From positions 1-64,000 of the forward strand of contig JAKSYS010000173.1 of assembly GCA_022925895.1 (NCBI GenBank): a stretch of 64,000 bases of DNA, written 5' to 3'. Below the pieces are notes generated by a model that saw only the letters and a program-made list of their open reading frames with translations, made no database searches and had not been told where the DNA came from. Below are positions 33,571 through 44,715 of this stretch, piece by piece. A program made the position numbers and the translations under genes. The DNA is from Fragilaria crotonensis. Its lineage: Eukaryota > Bacillariophyta > Fragilariophyceae > Fragilariales > Fragilariaceae. Within the stretch, counting starts at the first letter, position 1; each line of letters opens with the position of its first letter.

Positions 33571-33655
33571 TGTAACCTAATTATAGGGTTCGCACCATGT
33601 ACCAGCCGGTAGGCCAGTACTGTGTACCCACACCCGGCAGCGTACCGCGGAGTGA
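33571..33655 (-). other. Conserved three-stem RNA motif in the 3' UTR of LINE E4
   Basis: Minus strand: a small hairpin GCG-GTA-CGC, then GCCGG, then GTGGGTACAC pairing with GGTGCGAACCC around a hairpin with arms GTACTGGCC and GGCTGGTAC. These arms pair completely if G-U is allowed. Compare the unrelated arms GGAACC/GGTTCC at the same place in H. Confidence 0.75.
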
Positions 33656-33710
33656 TTTATTTATTTATAGCTGGCACGACTGAGACTTATACATATCATG
33701 TGGTGCAATG

Positions 33711-36700
33711 TCATGTCGTCTGGCGAGGAAAAAAGGACGTCATTAGAGTTTGTTGAGAGCTCTCTTTCCGATAATCGTCCATGGATTGTTTCACAATGCG
33801 CAACCATCTTCGACGAGTCGACGCGGACCCAGAAAGAAGTTTATCTAAGGATCGAGAGCAGTAATGCTGATCACGTGGAAGCAAAAGATGGGGCATGCCG
33901 TGATAGAGTCGGATCTCCGCGATGTCGGTGTCTCTAGTCTGTCGAACGTCTTCGTCTGCCTGATCGTGGAGGGCAGAGTTCCTGAGAGCCAGATAGACCG
34001 CGAAAAGTTGTGGGTCGCCTCAATAATAGATCGTAATCGGGCATCGCCGCTCGCTGAGTTCGCACGAGTGGGATTATGAAAGTCGTGGCTAGCAGTCTTG
34101 CACCAGAGGGTGCTGAAGAATCCTTTAAAGCATTACCCCACCCAATGGCTTCCTGGGATTGAATGGCAGCCTGAAGGAGGAGAACAAACTCGGATCATAT
34201 TCCGATAGACTGGGAGTAAAAGGGACAGACGCTCCATGTTCCAACCAGTGAAGAAGCCCTGCTGCAATAACGTACCGCGCCGGGTGTGTGTCTTTCGTGC
34301 GAATGGCTGCTTGCAATTGTGCGACATGACTAGCACGTTGCGGAACTGCAGGACAACGCAGGAGATGTTCGGAGTTTTCAACAGCAACTTTGCAACAGGG
34401 ACATAGACTCAGCATCGGATCTTTGACCGGAGCTTGGCGAAGACGACGAACGCCCAGGGGAAGCTGATCATGGACAAATTTTGTGCGAGTGATCTGATGT
34501 CGTGACGAAAGACGACAATAGTGCTTACCAAAAAGCTGAAGATCAATCATGTTCCAAACATCGTCCGACCAGCCGTTCTGGTCCTGCATGTAGCGTCGAA
34601 GGTGATAGCCATTCACATGATAGCGTATACATTCATCATACTGGCCAGTGAGACGTTGATTGTTAATAGAAATGGAGCATTGTTGAAATGGAACGTGATC
34701 ACAGCCTTGACGAGACGGCAAGGAACCCGTCGTGCGATATCCCGAAGCGAGAGAATCTGCCGCAATGTTTAAGGTTGCTGACACCGAAAGTATCCGTGTT
34801 CTGGAGGAGGAATCTTGATGTCCTTTAACCCAGCAGTGTTTGAATTTGCATTTAATTGAAGCAAGATGCATCCGAATGAGCGAAATAAGGTCTGCATCAG
34901 ATGGCATGCGCCTTGATGGACGACGTGTTGCAAAACGTCTCACTCGAGAAATTGCCGCTTTGCTATCGCAGATCCATGTAAACTTGGATTTATGCCGAAG
35001 ACCCCAAAACCTGGAAAGATGATCAATGAAGAGTAAGGCAGAGGCGTATCCGAAGAGTTCACATCGCGTCGATGAAGATGTATCGAAGGGCCCATCTACT
35101 GGACCCGCGCATCGAAATAATACGTGGGAGCCGGTTGAGATTACCCAGCCGTGTGTTCCCTGATTATTCAGAAGACCTCCATCAGTGGCAACATACAGTC
35201 GCTTGCGAGCCCGAAATGATTTCCACACTTGGAGATCCGTCGATATCTGTTCGAGACTGTCTATCATCCGTCGATGTGATTGTGGGAGACTCGAGAGGTA
35301 TTCCATAAGATTGTCGAAGGTAGACGGAGACGAATGCCGAGTTTGAGTTGTAGTAGCCGGAGATTTAGGGACGGGAACTTTTTTCCAATACGGAATGTAG
35401 CGAAGAAACGATGACTTAATATATCCCTTCCATAGACGAATCTGTTGCTTAGACGGGGTCTGTTGTCGCGGCCATTGTTGATTCGCAAGAAAGCTCAGCG
35501 GTCTTTTGCCATCCAAGAAGGACAAATTAATTGCCTTGGGATTCGAACCATCTGTTAATTCGGCAAGGGTATTCACTTGGAGAAACAATCGAACAAGGTT
35601 AATGTCCTTTTGTTGAGCAGTGGAATACCGTGCAAGATGAGATTCTTGCATTATATACTCATCCGAATCACCTCGAAGTGGAATCTGAAATGGATCGCTC
35701 ACCGTAACGGACATATTGTGAAGCGATAGGAATTGCCGAAGGGAGAGAATCCAGGTTGGGGTAAGATAGGAGAGGTGTATATTCGGAAACTGTAGGAGGT
35801 CTTCGCCAATGCCAGCTTCAAGTTGAGAGTATTGCAGATTCAATCGAAGCAACTTGCCGTTCTCAGATTCACTGTAGATTGCATCTCGGAAGAATTTCAA
35901 CGATTCAATTCCCGCTTCTGTCCGTAGGTCATAAAGATCTAAACCTCCCAGCTCACGGGGTCCGTGTCTAATAGCTGTAGAGATAGTGCTTTGTACATGC
36001 AGCTTCTTTAGGATGGCTGGAATAATGCGGGATTGTACGGTACTCAGCTCTTCTTCATCAAGTGCGACAGTTGCCAATCCGTATCTCATAGAAGGTACAT
36101 ATGTGGTCCGATGAAAAATGCTTACGTCTGCCGCAGATAAACGGGGCGACATGATGCGAGTCGCAAAGATGTCTGCCTTTTCTTCATCTGTTTCAGGTGA
36201 AAACCAAAGTCGCCAAGGGATTCATGAAAACGCCTAACATACGTGTAGACTCATCGGGTTTTGTCCGCGTGATGATGGATGGGTTGTGTTTTTCCGTGCC
36301 GTGATAAATCTTGACCTCTCTGTCCGTCGCCGCAATTGGTCTAATTACGGGACGACCCTTTGTCCACTCCCAGCGAACTATAAACCATGAGCACTTTGCC
36401 AGGTTAAGTTTTCCACCGGACAGATGTAATAGATGCTCCCACGTCTGCGCAATCTTTTCCAGGCGGGCAATTAGATCGTCGATATTATTGGTATCCGATG
36501 ATGATGTGAAACTGAGAGAAGTGTCGTCGACAAAAGCGTCCGATAGTCTGGTGTGAACCATATCCCCGAAATCGACGAAATTCACGCGATCAGGTATCAA
36601 GCGGTCCAACGTTTGCAATAGAATGACAACGAGGAAAGCCAGACAGCAGGGGAGGCTCCGCTCCTTGACCGGTTCCGAAAAGGAGAGAATGTCGTCCCAT

Positions 36701-39451
36701 GATAATTTTCCTCTGATATGCCATAGACCGTTTTCACAGTATATTTCATGAATTGTAGGGCATCGGCGTGTGTTCTGATTGCGTGTTTCGGCATACCACA
36801 TTTCCGAGCCGCGAGCATCCCCAGTCCGACAATTATGCGATCGTAGCACGAAGAAGCGTCATTGTCAAAGCGAGCATAGTCATGCTTCAGAATCCGACAA
36901 AGATCGCTTGATAGCTGAGTGAGCATTATGGGATCAAGTGACATACGACCTGGAATGGAACCATGTTGACCATTGTGTAGCAGATCAAGCGATAAGGCTC
37001 GGCGAACCAGACGATGCCCCCACTGAAGTTTTAAGAAAAAATTGAAATCCGCCTCAAATAGATGCACAATTCGAAGCCGATTAATGCGTGGCCTACCCAC
37101 ATCCTTTTCAATTAATACATTGACAGCCTGACTCCATCTCGGAATAGAAATCCCGCTGCCAATCGCTATGTTCATGAATTTTACGAAACAGTCCAATAGG
37201 ACTGGATGTTGTATTTCGGACTTATATAATCCCAGATGGCGTCCCGACGGTGAAGTGGATGTTGTTTCGCGCCAGGATTGAAAGCCTTTTCGAACATCGT
37301 CATGGCTGATTGCAGTCTCGATATATCCCTTTACCTTAACCGAGGGGGGAATTGTAAAGATGCGAGAAACTCGCGTAGTGCCTGATCCTCATGTGACCAT
37401 TCACATGGTGGCATACCGTCGAGTATCTTGTCGGATGCCAGAGATAATCCCGAAAATGTGATGGCGTCGTACAATAGACCATTGCCAAACGGTGATTCAC
37501 TTGCTGCCCTGAATGAGTCTCTATTGTACTTCAGAAGATGCGCTTCCATTTGGGACCTTTCGATCACCGTGTCCCAGAGGACATCGGATGGATCTTGAGT
37601 TTGAAGAATGTGATAAGCACTTGATGCCTCTTCCCCATCTTGATCGAGAGCCGAGGATCCCGATGGAACCAAGATTTTTGAGAGACTAGATGCTGTAAAT
37701 GGTTTAACCGTGCGACGGATTTCGCGAAATTTATTCCGAACCGTTTCGCCGTCGATTGTCCTCCGAACGACTTTTGCTTTGTGTCGAGACGCTGTCATAG
37801 TTGCAGGATTGGTGTCTGTTTCATACCTGACAATCAAATCTTCGTAGCATTTCAGCCGCATTGGCGTGGCATCAGCTTGACATTTGTAAAACTCTGACGA
37901 CGCTTTATTAAACTGCGCACGGACTTCTTCGAGAGGTAGTTCCTCATTGAGAAAGGGGAAGAAAAAGTTTTGATCGTGCTGTCGGAGCTGACCTTGCCAT
38001 CGTGTGAATGTTGCAGAGTAATTTTTTCCTTCTTGAAGTTCTCGTAATCGAAGCTTCCAATATAAACGAGTAAATGCTTTGTTGCGGAGGATCGGGGACC
38101 AACGACATTTTTTTGGAGGTCGTTTTAAAACATTCTCCGCTGCCTTCATTGCTCTGCCCTTGTCATTATCCCATCCAACTAGTCTGGCGCGAATATCATC
38201 CCGCGACATGGAATGGTAATTATTGTGCAGGTCGTTTATTCGCTCTACCATACGGTGTGCGGTGTAATACTCCACGACTTTGTCATTGTATTTCGCGACA
38301 AGTTCTGGATTGCCTGTATGCACCGTGCGAGACGAGGGTAGAGATATTGCCGAAGACCTCTGAAAAAAATCCAGCTTGAGATCCACGTAAAGACCGCGAT
38401 GGTCTGACTGTGGGCCCTCGTTATACGATAATGTTCCTGATCTTTCCAGGAATTGTCGTGCATGATGACAGCCCAGGATGAAGTCAATTCGACGAGATTC
38501 AGCTCCAATGTATGTTGACTCCGCCGGATCGTTAGCATGAAGATCGAAAAGTGTGCAGTGATCAAGAAAATCAGCAAAGTGAGTATCGGATTGCAGAGTG
38601 GAATTAACGTCCATCATGACTATGATCGCATGGCCCTGTTCTTGAAGTTGAAGTACTTGTTGTTGAAGATCGCGAAGGAAAAGTCTTCTGGGATTGACTG
38701 ATTGCTTGGTGGACAAGTGGAAATAATTATATTCTCTGGCAAAGGAACTGCCGAGCGGCGCGGAGCGAATGGACCCAGAACAGACGCGATAAGCTGTAAT
38801 CACGGTAAGTTTTGTGCCTCAGGCCGAGAAAGTGATTCCAGACCATCTGCCGAGACCCGTAGGATCAAGGATGTTTTGGCCATGTACTCGGAAACTAGAC
38901 AACCCACCACAAATGTAAGTGTCCCCCAGCTTGATACGTCTCTGAAGAAGGTATCGGATCAATATCGTTGGATGGTGAACCGAAAACAGTTTTGCTCTGC
39001 CTGTGAAACCTGCGTACCACGTTGTTGAAATCATCCCGTAGATGAAAATGTTGCCAGCACGTGTTGGTCTCAGCAAGACCAGCAACATCGACATGGAGTG
39101 ATTGAAGTGAGTTCATAAAATACCTGTAGTCGTCGCTACCCAGAGAGGAACTTAAACCGTGTACGTTTTGGAAGAAGAGTCGCACTGTATTGTTGGATTT
39201 TTGAATGATGGCATCTCCATATGACTTTGACGCAAAGGAATCTAAGGGATTGTGGCAAATGCGGCGTCCAGGGCGATTAGGAATGGACATGAAATGGCCA
39301 ATTGGAAGAAGGGAATGGATGAATCGATGGGAAGATTGCGATAACTAAAAGACTTGGAAGACGTAGAATTTTCTGAAACATGGGTTCCCGCGGTCGATTT
39401 CGTGTTGCAGAAATCGTCCGCAGCTCACTGTTGTCCAATGGGAAACTCATG
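33711..39451 (-). pseudogene. LINE E4 ORF2: endonuclease, RT, RNase H, zinc knuckle
   Basis: It likely starts at ATG 39451 (MSFPLDNS, like MSFFCPRT of E2). Endonuclease pieces 38895-39290 and 37331-38803 show LFFQNVHGL, AETNTCW, MMDVNSTLQ and SDHRGLYVDL. RT pieces 36597-37196 and 36193-36849 show RFDNDASSCYDRI, SGASPAVW and AFVDDTSLSF. The RNase H domain in 34125-36152 shows VATDGG, RCELFG, ICDSKAA and VKGHQD, followed by CPCCK...H...C near 34,390. The tail ends at 33711. About six frame changes occur. Confidence 0.87.
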
Positions 39452-42438
39452 TCGCGTCCCTCCGCCTTGAGAGCTATGTTCTTTGTATCGACTCTCAAGG
39501 TCGGTGGTGATCTCATCCATATCTGTTGATGGTGAAGATTCGGCGTTGTCGTCTGGTGGCAATGGTGTATGTACGGCCTGGGAGAAAGGATGCAAGTTGT
39601 CCAGATTGGGATCATCGGACATCTCATCAATCGTGGTGACCATGATTGTAGGTTGTAAACTCCGTCTGCGGATCCGTTGCTGTCATCTTTGTCGTGGCTC
39701 ATGCCGATGTCCTCCATGTCGTCTTTGTGGAAACCAGCTCGATACTTCTTTTTGATAGGTGACGAGAAGGACTCCCTATCCAGCTGACGATTTGATGAAT
39801 CCGACGGGGACGGAAAGGACTGTTGGTTGGTATTTGCCACGGTTGCGGTGGAGTTGGTGTCATTGAGCAATGGTGAAATGCCAAGTGCTTGACCGGTGTT
39901 CATGTTTGTTATAGCGATCATGTCCATTAGAGCCGATAGTTTGTCGCTGAGTTTGTTCATAGTTCCGCCGACTCCGGCTTGTGTTTCCATAACATTCATG
40001 AGATTGCCTTGCATAGTGTCGAACCTGTGATCCATATCGTCAAATCTTGTAAATTGTCGTTCCATGCGTTCCAGTCGCTCCGTATTGATACGATCCTTCC
40101 GATCAAATTCCTTCTGTTGACGTTGGATTCGAGCTTCTATTTCTTGGAATCGGGCTGTGGATGTTGACATTGAAGACAATCGGGAAGTGGCAGAATTGTT
40201 CGAGTCAGTTGATGCTGTTGTCTGTGCTGTGGAACGCAGACCATATTGTTCCCGAAGTGAATCCAATGATGTCGGTGGAGCCTTTGACTTAGCCATTTCT
40301 TTCTGTTCCGTGGAAATTTTAGAACCTCCTGTTTCAGAGGATGAATCGTTTGTTGTAGATACAGGTTGGTCGGCTGCTCCGCCGGGTGTCAGAGAAGAAT
40401 CAGCTTTCGATCCTGATTCTGCAAATGACTCGTCGCCTTGAACTGATGTTTGCTTCCACGATTCCGTTGAAGAGAATAATTTGTCAATAGAAGACAAATT
40501 TTCATTTACTTTAGAGAACACATGTATAACTGATGGAGGAGGACCGATTGCTTCTCTGAACCGTTCTTCTCTGATCGAGAAAGGAAAGACTCGGCGACGG
40601 TACTCTTCAAACGCTTGACGAACAATGACTTCGTGCTGAGGAGCCATGAGTAGGAAAGATTTTTGATCGTAGCCTCCATTAACGACATCGACATGTGCTG
40701 ATTCGTTTCCGTCGGCAGATAGGATGGATGCGGCCCAGTCTCTTGTGGTTCTCTCCATTGTTGTGCCATCCGGGAAAAACTCTGTCCTCATGGTGTCTAA
40801 ATTGTTAATCAGTGGAGACAATTGGATATATCTGAAGGACTTGATATAAGAGTCGTGCTTGTCAAATAAATTCATTGCCTCGGCCGTCGTCATTTTCGCG
40901 AACGCAAATCTCGGAATGTAAACTCCAGCTCCAGATCCGTCCAGTGCAGAAAGTAGCGTCTGGCTCAAAGAATGAACGTGGTTTTTTCCACATTGTACCA
41001 CCAGATGATTGATGTCCTGATCAAATGGAGTTCGTCGATGAAGGAAAATGTCGAAAAAAGGAGTCGTGGCGGGAAGCTTGCTGCGTAAGCTTTGGAGGAA
41101 ACGTGTGCGATGAGTTGTGCGAGGAGCTTTGAGAAGTATATAACCCGAAATGACCTGATCGCCGCTGGTGCTTTTGGAGTTTGAAAACATCACTGAGACT
41201 TTGTTCCTTGTGAGTGCTTCCTGCACTCTCGACTGGTTTTCCAATAGAAAGACGGTTTATCAGTGAATCCGAACCGAAGCGCAATAATGATTTGCGATTG
41301 GGACGGTAGAACCGATAGGGAAGGAGCAATGTACGATCGGACTTCCTCTGGCGTCATTTTTGATAAGGAGTTGTAATTGTCAGTTCCTTCGTCTTTCCAC
41401 AGGTATAGAAGGCCATCCTCGTCTCGGAAGATATCGTTGAGAAGCGAGTGGATTGCAACGGATAATTTCTGCGATTGCTGAGATAAGGCAAGCGAGACGA
41501 CGTCTGCCGTCGTTTTCCAACGAAGCGAGATACGAATGGTGCCATCATTAATAGGAATGTTCGAGTTTGGAATCAGCGCCGACATTTTTCCATCCGCGGA
41601 CGATGTAGTAGAATTCGACTCCTTGTTCTTTTCTTCATGACCTTGTGGGTGGCTTTTTGGTGGCGGGTTGTTGATCTGTGGGTGTGGTTTGGTTACTGGT
41701 GGGAGCGGAGTTGTGTGGGACTTTGGAGTGGGCGTTTGAAGTGTTTGTGCTTCTGGGACTCCTGGAGTTTCCACATCCATCGGTTCGTCGTCTAGTTCTT
41801 CTGGAATTGGAGGGGTAGTGAATGCAAGTTGTTGTTTGAAGAGGTCTGTTGTCTTAAGAGCGATTGACATCTTCTTTGGCCCAGAGGATGTTTTCCTGGC
41901 GATCTGGGTACGACGCTTTGCCTTCGCGGATCCGATGACCTTGTTCCATGAGTAGATATTGTTTGCACGCTTTGCCCACGCCTCGAAACCGACTGTGATC
42001 GTGTCCACTGGGAGAACTTTATCGGTGTGAGTGGATAAGTAGGGAAGAGAGAAACTGTTTGCCCAGTCGTGAAGTTTCTTTGGAACATCGAGTTTACGGT
42101 CAATGTAGTACATATAACGATACCAAACAACTAAGTGAAGTTGAAGTTGATCGTTATCGAAATTGTTCCAAAGTGCTTCGAAGTTGGGAAAAGACACAAT
42201 GTTTCGCCCAAGAGTTGAAAACCTATGCCAGACAGTTGGAGTGGTATCGTTGCGTTGGACTGTTTCCTCATAGATGCGTTTGACGCGATCGTTCTGCGTC
42301 TCAGACAAGTGCTCAGGAGGAATGTCGGTATCGGGGGAAATCCTTCCAGTCCTTCAAATGAAAACCAAAGTAGTTGTCAGTGTCAGGAGGGAGGGACGTG
42401 AGGAGGGTTTGGGACGGATGAGCCGCTGCTTCGGTCAT
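39425..42438 (-). pseudogene. LINE E4 ORF1, frameshifted
   Basis: ATG at 42438, 94 nt from the element 5' end. Frames 41190-42438, 39277-41244 and 39425-39643 cover the same domain plan as E2 ORF1: VWYRYMYYIDRKLDVP, IPINDGTIRISLRWK, GYILLKAPRTTHRTRFLQSL, FFDIFLHRRTPFDQDINHLV, then coiled coil. Two to three frame changes occur, near 42,340, 41,220 and 39,640. Function is as for E2 ORF1. Confidence 0.83.
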
Positions 42439-42483
42439 GGTGGTGACGCACGGGACGGCTTCGGTGGTTTTTGTACTGCAAAA

Positions 42484-42498
42484 CGGGCGACGGACAGA
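42484..42498 (-). promoter_or_regulatory. Invariant 5' block of LINE E4
   Basis: TCTGTCCGTCGCCCG on the minus strand, beginning 34 nt after the element 5' base. Confidence 0.62.
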
Positions 42499-42532
42499 CT
42501 GGTGTTTCAAATTCTTAATACTAGAAATTGTG

Positions 42533-42548
42533 TAGCCATTGTGGTCGT
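42533..42548. repeat. Target-site duplication of LINE E4 (right copy)
   Basis: TAGCCATTGTGGTCGT, matching 33541-33556 exactly. Confidence 0.93.
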
Positions 42549-44606
42549 GTGGGAAAGTTCGTAGAAGGGTTGGCTTGGGAGGTGACTTGAGGTTTGCCTC
42601 CACCGTTGTTGCTTGTTTGAGTTGGTAGTGGTTGCCATGCGTTCATGTTTGCGAGGTTTGTGATAAAAGCCATGTTTGTCTGGGCGTTTGCCGTGATGTG
42701 AATGACGTCGGGGAGATCTGAGATGCTGGCCCTGAAGCGGGCTTCCCGGTGTTGTGTTGGGTTTAATCTGGCTTTGTATTCTTTGTACTGGGACTTGATA
42801 TGGTCGTAGTATGGGCTAGGGACGAGAAGGTTTGCTTTTGGTCATGTCCTCCGTTTACGACGTCGCAGAGAGCTGGTGAGTTGTCATTTGCCACTAATTG
42901 TGCTGCCCATTCCCGTGTGGATCGTTCAATAGATGTACCGTCAGGAAAAGTTTCTTTTCGAATGCGATCCAGATTCGATACGTGTGGGAAGAGTGAGAGT
43001 GCTCTAAGGGATTTGGTGTATCGCTCGTGGAATTCGAATTGTTGTTTGATTTGTTCATCGGTCATTGATCCCAAGGAGTACCTGGGCAGGAATAGCGCCG
43101 TTTTGTTGCCTGTGAGATATTGAGTGAGGGCGTGACAGAGGGATGTTGCATGGCGTTCTCCGCATTTGACTCCGATGTGATTTATTTCTTGGTCCATCGG
43201 GGTTGTTCTCAGTCGGATGAGATCAAAGAAGGGGGTGTTGTCGGGTAGTTGGTTTGTCAGATGTTGTAGGTAGTATAACTGGTTTGTCGTGTTCGGAGCT
43301 TTGAGTAGAATGTATCCGACTGTGACCATGTTGCCGCTGTCACATGTTGAGTTGGAGATCGAGACGTTGAAGTGATGGCTTTTCATTAATTGTTGAGTGT
43401 TTTGTTTAAATTTCCAATTCGATGGGTTGCCGGAGAATCGAAGCGTAAGCCAAAGATAAGTAGTGAGGTTGCTTTGAGGAAGGAGATTTTGGTGAGAGAA
43501 ATTGTTTGAGTTCATCGAGTTGGAGAGTAGATACCGGTTTTGTGGTTTGTGGGGCGTTACTTTTCCATGGATAAAAAGACCATCTTCGTCCTCAAAGGCG
43601 TGAGTAATCAGTTGATGTATTTCGTAGATGAGTTCGTCTTCGTTTTCTTCTAATCGGGCGAGATAGTTTTTACTGAGTTTCCATTTGATTGTAATGCGAT
43701 GAGTGCCGTCGTTGATCTTTTTGTTTGGATGAGGGATGTATGTATTGACCGGGTTCTGGTGGACTCTCGTTCCTGGTGTTGTACCTGCGTCGCTTGGTGG
43801 GTTGATGCTAGTGCTTTGATCTTTCGGGGTGGTCTGGGCTGCCCATGCGGGTGTGTTGCCAGTGGATGTTCGGTTGTTTAGCCAGGTCGAGAATTCATTG
43901 TTTGTTGTAGTTGATGTATTTTCTTCGTCAGTGTGTCGTTCTTCAGTTTGGTTGACTGTGGTTGGTTTCATGCTTGTACGTGGAGTGTCATTCTCTGGGA
44001 GATTGAATCCTGGGGCGATGTTGGTGTATGGGTTTTGATTCGCAGCTCTGGTTAGTGAGGAAACACGTTTTTTTGTTGCTTTGGCTTTTCCCGCCGAGAT
44101 GACTTCAGTCCATTGGTCGTCTTCAATTTCCATTGGGGTGTGAGTTTGCTGGGTCTGTTTCCACGAGGTTATGGTGGTGTCTATGGTCAATAGCTGAGGT
44201 GCGTTGTTGATGAGGTATGGTTGTGACACTTGAGTGGCCCATGCGTTGAGTTTGGTTGGTATGTCGATGTCGCGGTCAATATGGTATAGGTAGTTGTACC
44301 AGATTATGCTATGCATCTTGGTTGGGTTCACTTCGCGGGCGCTCCACTCGAGATCGAAGAAAGCTCCATCGTCAATTGCGAAATATCCGAGTGTGACGTA
44401 CTTCTGCCACTTGGCTGGACTACTGATTTGCTGGTAGAGTGCGTCGTTTGCACGTCGGCGGTAGATGGAATCGCTCAAAGTTTGATCGATTGGTTTAAAA
44501 ACTGGAGGGTCCATCAATCGGTACGGTCGAACTTGAACATGGGTTTGGAGAGATCGGGTGGTTTGTTTGGATCGGGTAGAAACGTTGATGCCGTTCCGAC
44601 GTTCAT
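42533..44606 (-). pseudogene. LINE H ORF1, N-terminal part
   Basis: ATG at 44606, 94 nt from the 5' end, opens MNVGTASTFLPDPNKPPDLS. A frame change near 44,515 leads into the long frame 42763-44517 with IIWYNYLYHIDRDIDIPTKL, KINDGTHRITIKWKLSKN, GYILLKAPNTTNQLYYLQHL and FFDLIRLRTTPMDQEINHI. A further shift near 42,763 leads to a Pro-rich stretch ending RPQWL at the E4 junction. Confidence 0.82.
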
Positions 44607-44651
44607 GGTGGTGGTTGCACAGGACAACTTCCTACTGAGTTACGTATAAAA

Positions 44652-44666
44652 CGGTCGACGGACAGA
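44652..44666 (-). promoter_or_regulatory. Invariant 5' block of LINE H
   Basis: TCTGTCCGTCGACCG on the minus strand, beginning 34 nt after the 5' base at 44,700. Confidence 0.62.
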
Positions 44667-44701
44667 CTGGTATGTACGTATCTAGATTTTAGAAATTGTG
44701 T

Positions 44702-44715
44702 CAGATCGCGTGTTT
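44702..44715. repeat. Target-site duplication of LINE H (right copy)
   Basis: CAGATCGCGTGTTT, matching 17754-17767. Confidence 0.93.

Larger units (their letters stand above)
33557..42532 (-). mobile_element. LINE E4, full-length 8.98 kb, inserted in ORF1 of LINE H
   Basis: It is bounded by perfect 16-bp duplications. The 5' end reads CACAATTTCTAG (from 42,532). The tail is ACATTTTATTTTATTTT. It has 5' UTR, ORF1, ORF2 and a 154-nt 3' UTR with the conserved RNA motif. It is more broken than E2, with about eight to nine frame changes, yet full-length with exact duplications. Some breaks may be sequencing errors. Confidence 0.93.
42533..44701 (-). mobile_element. LINE H, 5' segment (5' UTR and first two thirds of ORF1)
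   Basis: The right edge is the start of H (CACAATTTCTAAAATC on the minus strand) abutting the 14-bp target duplication at 44702-44715. The left edge is the E4 duplication. Added to the middle and 3' pieces, less the duplicated sites, H is 9,148 bp, the same size class as E2 and E4. Confidence 0.92.

Noticed and set aside
33585-33600. tRNA T-arm-like GGGTTCGCACC
   Set aside because: It is part of the long-range stem of the LINE 3' motif and varies in the other copies. No acceptor or anticodon stem surrounds it.
33571-33655. HDV-like ribozyme at the 5' end of the next LINE
   Set aside because: The motif lies just upstream of an ORF1 piece here, but in H and E2 it is clearly at element 3' ends. 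The piece downstream is the interior of H, not a 5' end.
17768-44701. Five separate, truncated LINEs in a head-to-tail tandem array
   Set aside because: Exact duplications at the junctions and continuous coding sense across them show that three of the five pieces are one element interrupted twice.
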